DNA of 64,000 nucleotides from Agromyces lapidis (lineage in GTDB: Bacteria; Actinomycetota; Actinomycetes; Actinomycetales; Microbacteriaceae). Position numbers and translations under genes: made by a program. The stretch's first letter is position 1. Every line of letters starts with the position of its first letter. Positions 57,869 through 64,000 of this stretch are shown here, piece by piece. Below the pieces are notes generated by a model, which was not told the DNA's origin, did no database searches, and saw only the letters and a list, made by a program, of their open reading frames with translations. Location: positions 248,001 through 312,000 of the forward strand of contig NZ_WBIQ01000010.1 in assembly GCF_009749405.1 (NCBI RefSeq). The letters are read 5' to 3'.

Positions 57869-59182
57869 CTACAGCCGCTCCGCGATCACCGCGGCCGCGG
57901 ACAGCCACGCGTCGCGAGTGCTGTCCGAGAGCGCCTCGAAGTCGATCGGGCCGCCGTCGACCAGCGCCGGATCGAACGGCACCCGGGTGACGGCGGAGGT
58001 GACCTGCGAGAAGTGCGACTCGAGCCGGGCGACGAGTTCGGGGTCGGGGCGGGCCGACGGCGCAGCCAGGATCGTCACGGCCTCGTCGACCTTCTGCCCG
58101 AAGCCCTTCTCCCGAAGCCCGTCGAGGAGCCACGCGGCGCTGGCCGCCGTGTCCTCGCGCACGGTCGACACGATGACGAGCTGGTCGGCCGCGGCGACCG
58201 AGGCGATCCAGTTCGACGCCCGCATGTTGTTCCCGGTGTCGATGAGGATGATCCGGTAGTACTTCGCCAGCACATCGTGGAGCCGGTCGAACGCGGCCGC
58301 ATCGATCGTGGACGACGCGGTGGCATCCTCGTCGGACGCGAGCACGTCGAAGCGGGCGTCGACCTGCGTGCGTACGTACGCGTCGAGGCGGGCGAGGCTC
58401 GAGGCATCCGCATCGGTGAAGCTCGGCAGGTCGCCCAGCAGGTCCACCGCGGTGCGATGGTGCGGCGCGTGCTGCGCGCGCCACCCGAGCGTCCCGCGGG
58501 TCTCGTTGTTGTCCCAGGCGAGGGTCGAGCCGCCGCGGAGCGTTCCGAACGTCGCCGCGAGCAGCAGGGTGCTCGTCGTCTTGTGGGCGCCGCCCTTGGG
58601 GTTCAGGATGACGATCGTGCGCGGCCCGCCGAAGCGACGCTGCACCGCGCGCTCGCGCTCGAGTCGCGACCGCTCGGCGCGGCTGGGCGCCGGTGAGATC
58701 GCGCCCCGGGTCGCCTTCCGCACGGCGCCTCGCCAGCCGGTCGTCGCCCGGTCGCGACGCGGGCGGCTGCGGCTGTTGAGCAGGTCGTCCACGGTCGGCT
58801 TGCCGAGCTCGGCCGCAGCGGATCGGACGGGCGCCGCTGGAACCGGCGCAGGCGCGGGGACGGGGACAGGGGCGGGCGGGATCGCGTCCGGCACCGTGTC
58901 CGAGACGGTCGCGGCCGGCTGCGGATGCCCCGGCGCGGCGTCGGGCATCGTCACCGAGCCGTCCGGGTGGATGACGAGCGGCCAACTCCGGGCGCCGTCG
59001 ACGAGTTGCGCCGTCAGCGGGCTCCCCGCGGACGCCGCCCGCAGTCGGACCGCCTCGACGATGCGATCGGTCAGCGCATCGCGGCTCGACGCGATCACCT
59101 GCTCGACCTCTCCGTCGATATGGACCTCGGCCACCGTGCTCGACCGTACGTAGACGGTCGGCTGACTGGTGCTCCCGTTCAC
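57869..59182 (-). CDS. Orphan ParA/MinD-like ATPase
   Basis: A 437-residue protein. Residues ~1-60 form a small domain (TVYVRSSTVAEVHIDGEVEQ) of unknown type. A Pro-rich linker (PPAPVPVPAPAPVPA) and a basic segment lead to a deviant-Walker ATPase from ~200, with LNPKGGAHKTTSTLLLAATF, the switch-like region AWDNNETRGTLGWRAQHA and LIDTGNNMRASNW in place of the usual D-x-P-P. No parB or parS-like gene is adjacent. GTG 59182 follows GGGGGGA. Possibly an envelope or secretion positioning ATPase (ESX-type MinD-like); the role is unknown. Confidence 0.8.
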   Translation of the reverse strand: MNGSTSQPTVYVRSSTVAEVHIDGEVEQVIASSRDALTDRIVEAVRLRAASAGSPLTAQLVDGARSWPLVIHPDGSVTMPDAAPGHPQPAATVSDTVPDAIPPAPVPVPAPAPVPAAPVRSAAAELGKPTVDDLLNSRSRPRRDRATTGWRGAVRKATRGAISPAPSRAERSRLERERAVQRRFGGPRTIVILNPKGGAHKTTSTLLLAATFGTLRGGSTLAWDNNETRGTLGWRAQHAPHHRTAVDLLGDLPSFTDADASSLARLDAYVRTQVDARFDVLASDEDATASSTIDAAAFDRLHDVLAKYYRIILIDTGNNMRASNWIASVAAADQLVIVSTVREDTAASAAWLLDGLREKGFGQKVDEAVTILAAPSARPDPELVARLESHFSQVTSAVTRVPFDPALVDGGPIDFEALSDSTRDAWLSAAAVIAERL

Positions 59183-59243
59183 ATTCCCCCCATGCGCGTC
59201 GCGGGGAACCGCCGCGATCGCCGAACGGCACCCGGCCCCCGGC

Positions 59244-59271
59244 CGAATGCGGTGCGATTCCCCCGCATTCG
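59244..59271. promoter_or_regulatory. 9-bp inverted repeat at the ParA-like promoter
   Basis: CGAATGCGG and CCGCATTCG flank a 10-base spacer. A TACGCT -10-like box (59278-59273, minus strand) would place transcription start within the repeat, so it is either an operator or a 5' transcript hairpin. The surrounding gap 59183-59477 holds no other recognisable gene. Confidence 0.5.
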
Positions 59272-59477
59272 AGCGTAGCCGGTGCGGTCCGGCTCCCGTG
59301 GGAGGGCACCAGCGGGGCCTCCGGGCTCCCGCCCGGCGGTGGCGGGGCCGAGAGGAAGGAATGCTCACAGACGCTTCCCACCGGCGCGTGCCGCGCGCTA
59401 AGGTCGGAGTCGTTGTGCGCCACCCACGCACGACGACGCGTCGCGCGGCGATGCGCCTCCGCCCCCACGGAGAATCC

Positions 59478-59555
59478 ATGTCCCGAACACTGTCGTCCGT
59501 CATGCCCCTCTCGCCCGCCCGTCGCGCCCCCCGTCGCCCGCGAGGCATCCGATGA
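59478..59555 (+). CDS. Possible 25-residue upstream ORF coupled to the membrane protein gene
   Basis: An ATG at 59478 has GGAGAA about four bases upstream. It encodes a short, very basic peptide (MSRTLSSVMPLSP... ending RPRGIR), and its TGA overlaps the next ATG as ATGA. Such an arrangement fits translational coupling or a leader peptide. A TAAGGT box at 59399-59404 could start the transcript. It could also be chance. Confidence 0.35.
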   Translation: MSRTLSSVMPLSPARRAPRRPRGIR

Positions 59556-60274
59556 ACGCCGCCGCCCCGCATCGCGGCAAGCTCACCGCCCTCATCGCAC
59601 TCTGCGCGGCGCTCGTCGTCGCCGGTCTCGTGCTCGGCGCCGGCCGCCTCGAACGACTCGTGCCGCTCCTTCCCGCGGTCCCGAACGGCGACGCCGCGGT
59701 CGCGGTCGCCGCCGGCGTCGCGGTCGGCCTGGCCGTCTGGCTGCTCGTCCGCATCGCGCAGGGCACGCGCTGCCGAGCTCGTCGCCGCGCCCTCGAGGCG
59801 AGCGTCCGCGGGCAGGTGAGTTCCGGCATCCGCACGCGCATGCTGGTGGCCGAGCTCAACGAGCTGCGGAACGACGAGCCGCACCAGATCCGCCTCGCCG
59901 CGCGCTACTCGATCGTCGTCGACGAACTCGGGGTCGCGTTCTGGAACGGCGGCCGCCGCCCGAGCCGTGCCGCCCTCTTCCCCTGGCGCGAGGTGCGCAA
60001 CATCCGCAGCGACTCGATGGTCGTCGGCGGCGCGGTCGTGTCGGTGCTCGTGCTTCGGGTGCGCCGCGGCGGCACGAGCGCCGAGCTCCCCATCATCCTG
60101 AGCGACCCGCGCCCGGGCGCGTACGCCATGACAGACGCACCGTTCTACGCGCTCCTCCGCAGCTGGAAGGCCCTGCATCGCGAGGCGCTGCGCGCCGAGG
60201 GCATCGAGCCGCCGCCCGTGACGGGGGCGATCCCCGTGATCCGTCCGGGGCAGATCTACGCCGGGGTCCGCTAG
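59552..60274 (+). CDS. Membrane protein of unknown function
   Basis: A 240-residue protein. Two TM helices (LTALIALCAALVVAGLVLG at ~11-29 and AAVAVAAGVAVGLAVWLLV at ~48-66) are followed by a basic linker and a soluble, PH-like beta domain (SIVVDELGVAFWNGGRRPS, FPWREVRNIRSDSMVVGG, VVSVLVLRVRRGG). The tail is Pro-rich. No family recognised. GAGG precedes the ATG by about six bases. It is divergent from the ParA-like gene and sits upstream of hemA. Confidence 0.75.
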   Translation: MNAAAPHRGKLTALIALCAALVVAGLVLGAGRLERLVPLLPAVPNGDAAVAVAAGVAVGLAVWLLVRIAQGTRCRARRRALEASVRGQVSSGIRTRMLVAELNELRNDEPHQIRLAARYSIVVDELGVAFWNGGRRPSRAALFPWREVRNIRSDSMVVGGAVVSVLVLRVRRGGTSAELPIILSDPRPGAYAMTDAPFYALLRSWKALHREALRAEGIEPPPVTGAIPVIRPGQIYAGVR

Positions 60275-60347
60275 GGCCCGAGCGGCTGCGCTGCGCGGCG
60301 GATCGGCAGCGGTGACGTCACGAGTCATCCTCGCCTTCGACCGCGGG

Positions 60348-60353
60348 TAGAAT
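60348..60353 (+). promoter_or_regulatory. -10 box, leaderless promoter of hemA
   Basis: TAGAAT six bases before the GTG at 60360, a consensus-quality box deciding the start. Confidence 0.6.
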
Positions 60354-60359
60354 CTACGA

Positions 60360-61712
60360 GTGCTCATCTGCTTGACCGCGAGCCACAAGAACGCCGGGTT
60401 CGACACACTCGAGCGTCTGTCGGCGCACGCGGAGTCCGCCGCGCCGCGCATCCTCGACCGTCATGACACGCTCCAGGGCGCGGTCGTCGTCGCGACCTGC
60501 AACCGCTTCGAGGCCTACCTCGACCTCGACGCCCCCGAGGGCCACTCCCCCGTTCCCGCGGTGCACGAGGCCATCCGCGCCGTGAGCGACGTCGCCGGCC
60601 TCGAGCCCGACGAGCTGCGCGCGACCTTCGGCTTCGTGCACGGCAACGCCGTCGCCGGCCACCTCTTCTCGGTGGCCTCCGGGCTCGAATCGGTCGTCGT
60701 CGGCGAGGGCGAGATCGCCGGCCAGGTGCGCCGCTCGCTCGAGCGCGCCCGCGCCGAGGGCACGACGACCCCCGAGCTCGAGCGCCTGTTCCAGCGCGCC
60801 TCGCAGACCTCGCGCCGGGTCAAGAACCAGACCGGCGTCGGCGGCGCCGGCCGCTCGCTCGTGCGTCTCGCGCTCGAACTCGCCTCGAGCCGTGTCAGCG
60901 ACTGGTCGGCCGCGCGCGTGCTGCTCGTCGGCACCGGCCAGTACGCGGGTGCGACGCTCGCCGCACTCCGCGACCGCGGTGCGAACGACGTGCGCGTCTA
61001 CTCCCCGTCGGGGCGAGCCGCGAAGTTCGCCCGCAACCACGACATCACCGCGGTGTCGCACGCCGGCTACGCGGTCGCCGCGGCGGCGGCCGACGTCATC
61101 ATCACGTGCACGACGGCCGATCACCACGTCGTCGACGGGGTGCTGCTCGAGGGCGGCCGCGCGACGCTCGCCGCCTCGCACACGGCACCGGATGCCTCAT
61201 CCTCGGCCGTGCTCGCGGAGTTCCGCGCCTGGTGCCCTGCGCCCGAGGCCGCGCACGATGCGCGCCAACTCGTCATCGACCTCGGCATGCCGCGCAACGT
61301 CGCGACCGACGTCGTCGAGGTCGACGGCGTCGAACTCCTCGACCTCGAGACGATCCGCCGCCATGCCCCGCTCGAAGAGCTCGGCGCGACCGACGACGCC
61401 CGCATCATCGTCGACCGGGCGGCCCGCAACTTCGGCGCCGTCGGCGAAGAGCTCGACCTGGCCCCCTCGGTCGTCGCGCTGCGTTCGCACGTGCAGGGCG
61501 TGCTCGACGCCGAGATCGCCCGTGCGCGCTCGCGCAGCACCGGCGACGCCGCGACCGACGAGCGCGTCGAGGCGGCGCTGCGCCATATGGCCGGCGTGCT
61601 CCTGCACACCCCGATGGTGCGCTCGCGCGAGTACGCGCGCTCGGGCGAGCAGCGCGCCTGGATCGACGGGCTCGAGGCGGTCTTCGGCGTGCGCGCCGAC
61701 GAGCTGCACTGA
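60360..61712 (+). CDS. hemA: Glutamyl-tRNA reductase
   Basis: A 450-residue enzyme reducing glutamyl-tRNA(Glu) to glutamate-1-semialdehyde, the first committed heme step. The catalytic Cys is C47 in VVATCNRFEAYLD; SGLESVVVGEGEIAGQVRRS, RVLLVGTGQYAGATLAAL (NADPH domain) and a C-terminal dimerisation domain follow. It is monocistronic and leaderless, on the opposite strand to the other heme genes, so it is independently controlled, as befits the usual regulated step. Normal length. Confidence 0.95.
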   Translation: MLICLTASHKNAGFDTLERLSAHAESAAPRILDRHDTLQGAVVVATCNRFEAYLDLDAPEGHSPVPAVHEAIRAVSDVAGLEPDELRATFGFVHGNAVAGHLFSVASGLESVVVGEGEIAGQVRRSLERARAEGTTTPELERLFQRASQTSRRVKNQTGVGGAGRSLVRLALELASSRVSDWSAARVLLVGTGQYAGATLAALRDRGANDVRVYSPSGRAAKFARNHDITAVSHAGYAVAAAAADVIITCTTADHHVVDGVLLEGGRATLAASHTAPDASSSAVLAEFRAWCPAPEAAHDARQLVIDLGMPRNVATDVVEVDGVELLDLETIRRHAPLEELGATDDARIIVDRAARNFGAVGEELDLAPSVVALRSHVQGVLDAEIARARSRSTGDAATDERVEAALRHMAGVLLHTPMVRSREYARSGEQRAWIDGLEAVFGVRADELH

Positions 61713-61751
61713 CCCGCCTCACTCGACCGCGAGCAGGCGTGGGGCGACGGC

Positions 61752-62597
61752 TCAGAACCTGCGGCGCGTCTCCCCCATGATCCAGCGGTTCGACCGCGAC
61801 GGGTCGACGACGGCCCGTCCATCGCGCCCCGCCGGCGCGTACGGCACCGGGCCGAACTCCGCGAGCAGCCCGGGCCTGCGTCCCTCGCTCCTGATGCGAT
61901 CGACGATCCTCCCCCACCAGGCGAAGTGGCGTTCGACGATCGCCGGGTCGATCGCCTCGGGCGAGGTCACCTGCGGTCCCTGCGGGTGCCCGATGCGCGC
62001 GTGGATGTGATCGGCGCGCGCGATCGCGAGGTCGACGGCGGCCTGCTGATCGTCGAGCATCGACTCGGCGACGACGATCCAGTGCGAGATGTCGAACGTG
62101 ACGCGCAGCTCGGGATGCTCGACGAGGAGCATGAGGGAGTGGTGCGCCGAGTGCAGCATCCGACCACGGTGCAGTTCGACGAGGATGCTGCGCCCGAAGC
62201 GACGCCGCCAGCCGACGACCCGCACGGCGAGCTCGTGATGCAGCGCGACGTCCCAGTGGTCCCGCCCGAGGTGCAGCGTGACGTGCTCGGCCGGGAGCCC
62301 CGACCGGTCGATCTCGTCGATCTGCTGCTCGATCTCGTCGGCGTGCGCCGCCGGATCGTCGGCGGCGCTCGTGACGAGCAGCGCGAGCGCGGCGTCCGAC
62401 GCGGCCACCGCCTCCGCGAGCTCGCCCTGCGCCCGGCGACCGGCTGGCCACCACAGTTCGACGCCGTCGTATCCCGCCGCCACGGCCGCCGCCGGGAGCT
62501 CGGACTGCCCGAGGTCGCTGCCCCAGTCCGGCATGAGCACGAGCGGCGGGGCGGGGCTCGTGGACCGCTCGCGGGAGCCCTGGCCCGGCCCGCTCAC
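61752..62597 (-). CDS. Sugar phosphate isomerase/epimerase-like TIM barrel
   Basis: A 281-residue AP_endonuc_2-family barrel. PLVLMPDWGSDL and GYDGVELWWPAG open the barrel. The metal-ligand residues Glu and His appear in ILVELHRGRMLHSAHHS, VTFDISHWIVVAES and DHIHARIGHPQGPQV. The substrate is likely a sugar or cyclitol. The GTG overlaps the dioxygenase stop (GTGA), so the two enzymes act in one pathway. Confidence 0.85.
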   Translation of the reverse strand: MSGPGQGSRERSTSPAPPLVLMPDWGSDLGQSELPAAAVAAGYDGVELWWPAGRRAQGELAEAVAASDAALALLVTSAADDPAAHADEIEQQIDEIDRSGLPAEHVTLHLGRDHWDVALHHELAVRVVGWRRRFGRSILVELHRGRMLHSAHHSLMLLVEHPELRVTFDISHWIVVAESMLDDQQAAVDLAIARADHIHARIGHPQGPQVTSPEAIDPAIVERHFAWWGRIVDRIRSEGRRPGLLAEFGPVPYAPAGRDGRAVVDPSRSNRWIMGETRRRF

Positions 62598-63445
62598 AGC
62601 CCGTCGTCCAGGTGCCAGTGGTTCTGCCAGCGCCAGTCGATCGGTTCCGACATCCGCTGGTACCGGATGTCGGTCGACAGACGCATGCGCGATTCGGTGT
62701 CGACGTTGTCGAGGCCGGCGTGCACGATGTGCGCCGAGTGCACCATGACATCGCCGGCGGCGTAGTCGGCGACGAGCCAGCGCGTGTCGTACTCGTCGGC
62801 GAGGCCGGGGAGGTCCGCGGTGATCGAGGCCGCCGGGTGGCGGAGCTCGCCCGCCGCCTCCTGCGCCATGACCCGCCGGTGGCTGCCCTCGAGGTAGGCC
62901 AGGCCGCCGCGCTCGAGCGGGATGTCGCCGAGCGGGATCCACATCGAGAGCACCCGGTCGCTGCCCTCCCGCAGGTACACGAGGTCGTAGTGCGCCTGCG
63001 TGGCGGTGCCGATCCCCTGCTCGCCCGGCTTGGTGTGGCGGATGATCTTGCGCCGGTGCAGGTGCACGTCGTCGCCGAGCAGCCAGGCGAACCACTCGGC
63101 GATCCGCGGCGACCGGCAGAGCGCCTCGTACTGCGCACCCGGGACGATCTCGTCGAAGAGGATGCGCCGATACGAGGCCCGGTCGACGTCGTGGGGTGCG
63201 GCGATGCCGTCGACCGGGTCGGAACCCTCGGCGATGAGGCCCGCCTCGGCGAGCGCCTCGAAGTAGTAGCGGCGGAACTCGAGCACGTCCTCGGGCGCGA
63301 GATGCCCGGTGAGGTAGAGGTAGCCGTCGCGCCGCAGCCGCGTCCACAGCGCCTCGCGGTCGCCGCGTTCATCCATCGGCACGGGCTCGAGTCCACCCAG
63401 GCGTGATGGAGTTTCTTCGAGCACGTATCCGTTCGACGTCAGCAT
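62594..63445 (-). CDS. Phytanoyl-CoA dioxygenase (PhyH) family oxygenase
   Basis: A 283-residue Fe(II)/2-oxoglutarate dioxygenase-fold protein. The iron ligands are H and D in TQAHYDLVYLREG and the distal H in HSAHIVHAGLDN; the 2-oxoglutarate-binding Arg is likely in ESRMRLSTDIRYQ. RRDGYLYLTGHLAPEDVLEF is the typical N-terminus. The substrate is unknown; the partner TIM barrel suggests a sugar or cyclitol derivative. The ATG at 63445 is used. Divergent from the AraC gene. Confidence 0.87.
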   Translation of the reverse strand: MLTSNGYVLEETPSRLGGLEPVPMDERGDREALWTRLRRDGYLYLTGHLAPEDVLEFRRYYFEALAEAGLIAEGSDPVDGIAAPHDVDRASYRRILFDEIVPGAQYEALCRSPRIAEWFAWLLGDDVHLHRRKIIRHTKPGEQGIGTATQAHYDLVYLREGSDRVLSMWIPLGDIPLERGGLAYLEGSHRRVMAQEAAGELRHPAASITADLPGLADEYDTRWLVADYAAGDVMVHSAHIVHAGLDNVDTESRMRLSTDIRYQRMSEPIDWRWQNHWHLDDGL

Positions 63446-63480
63446 GGATCCATCATGATCCCGGGCGAGAGTAGGCGGAA

Positions 63481-63486
63481 TAGACT
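63481..63486 (+). promoter_or_regulatory. -10 box of the AraC-type gene
   Basis: TAGACT 25 bp before the ATG at 63512, which would give a short leader. Located in the 66 bp between divergent starts. Confidence 0.4.
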
Positions 63487-63511
63487 CCTGACAGCACAGA
63501 ATTGGACTTTC

Positions 63512-64000
63512 ATGACCGATTGGGCGATCTACTCGCAGTCGCATCCGCTCCTGGTCGAGCACGGCTTCGCCTGCCTCGGCGCCGGTCGGCACGAGGGCGC
63601 GTCTCCGGGGTTCTCGGGCGGTCGGCGTCGTCTCGGCGACTACGCCGTCGTATTCGTCTCGAGCGGATCGGGGGTCTACCGGGATCCGTTCGTCGGCACG
63701 ATCGAGGTCGAGGCGCCGGCGACGATCCAGGTGTTCCCGAAGCGCCCGCACGACTACGCCTCGCCGCGGGGCTGGACCGAGCACTGGGTGCTCTACTCCG
63801 GGGCGACGGCCGCCGCGTTCGAGGGCATGGGCGTGCTCGACCGGCGCCGGCCCGTGCAACCGGGTGCACGGCTGCCCGACGATCTGCTCGACCGCTTCAC
63901 GTCACTGCATGATGCGCTCGGACGCCCGGGCTGGCGGGCCGCCGTCGACGCCTCGATGCTCGCGCAGGGGCTCCTCGCCGACTCGGTCGCCGGTCGCGCT
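63512..64000 (+). CDS. AraC-type regulator, N-terminal part (runs off window)
   Basis: The frame is open from ATG 63512 to the window end, 163 codons. It begins MTDWAIYSQSHPLLVEHGFA, has a cupin-like sugar-binding domain (DYAVVFVSSGSGVYRDPFVG, ATIQVFPKRPHDYASPRGW) and then helices leading toward an expected HTH. The cut-off hides the DNA-binding half, so the family call rests on the N-terminal layout and on its divergence from a sugar-type catabolic pair. It probably regulates that pair. Confidence 0.7.
   Translation, partial: MTDWAIYSQSHPLLVEHGFACLGAGRHEGASPGFSGGRRRLGDYAVVFVSSGSGVYRDPFVGTIEVEAPATIQVFPKRPHDYASPRGWTEHWVLYSGATAAAFEGMGVLDRRRPVQPGARLPDDLLDRFTSLHDALGRPGWRAAVDASMLAQGLLADSVAGRA

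Noticed and set aside
59413..60315. Alternative 300-codon frame starting GTG 59413
   Set aside because: After the first part it is an Arg/Pro-rich off-frame reading of the membrane-protein gene at 59552, which has TM helices and a coherent beta domain.

Overview
This 64 kb window is very GC-rich with dense, mostly overlapping genes. It looks like chromosomal DNA of an actinobacterium of the Microbacteriaceae type (Agromyces/Leifsonia-like). The supporting signs are GTG starts, ATGA/GTGA/TGATG gene overlaps, TAnnnT -10 boxes 6-7 nt before start codons, a C50-carotenoid (CrtYe/CrtYf/CrtEb) cluster, an IdeR/DtxR-type iron box and a coproporphyrin-dependent heme route. The genus is an inference. 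I see no rRNA, tRNA, CRISPR array, insertion sequence, integrase or prophage, so the segment reads as core chromosome.

Layout. 1-2.9 kb: small membrane, SRPBCC, AI-2E-type and thioesterase genes. 3.0-7.3 kb: methylcitrate (propionate) operon, GntR-prpD-prpB-prpC, with two FCD-type operator palindromes. 7.5-9.3 kb: sufS-sufU. 9.3-15.4 kb: acyl-CoA hydratase/hydrolase, LysE exporter, ArsR regulator, an 800 bp repeat-filled gap, a PEBP protein, the tRNA hydroxylase TrhO and an LssY-type pair. 15.4-20.1 kb: iron-box-controlled siderophore uptake operon (binding lipoprotein, two permeases, ATPase, siderophore-interacting reductase). 20.3-24.2 kb: PEP mutase/isocitrate lyase-family enzyme, ABC-2 exporter and a winged-helix AlkZ-like protein. 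24.2-39.2 kb: a 15 kb, eight-gene minus-strand operon encoding a Ser/Thr kinase, a 1993-residue Ig/FN3 surface protein, MoxR ATPase, DUF58, a transglutaminase-fold membrane protein, an FHA protein, a PP2C phosphatase and a Thr-rich TM protein.

39.4-46.1 kb: heme genes hemL-hemB and hemD-hemC-cpfC-chdC (minus strand). 46.2-53.0 kb: pyrimidine-dimer glycosylase, crtR-like MarR regulator and the divergent idi-crtE-crtB-crtI-crtYe-crtYf-crtEb operon. 53.1-55.0 kb: GntR regulator and a DUF3618/holin-like/YtxH-like envelope set. 55.1-61.7 kb: cgoX and hemE, an orphan ParA/MinD-like ATPase, a membrane protein with an upstream mini-ORF, and hemA. 61.8-64 kb: TIM-barrel isomerase and phytanoyl-CoA dioxygenase operon, divergent from an AraC gene that runs off the window.

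Together the hem genes cover every step from glutamyl-tRNA to heme b by the coproporphyrin route, beside Fe-S assembly and siderophore-iron import. The carotenoid operon would give a decaprenoxanthin-type C50 pigment. The 15 kb kinase/phosphatase/FHA operon is the least understood part. Its pseudo-transglutaminase and repeated Thr-x-x-Val motifs suggest phosphorylation-controlled assembly at the cell envelope. Other points of interest are a 9-bp tandem array between inverted repeats (11.7-12.3 kb), several 15-bp tandem duplications, widespread leaderless promoters and an apparently over-represented GGATGCC word.
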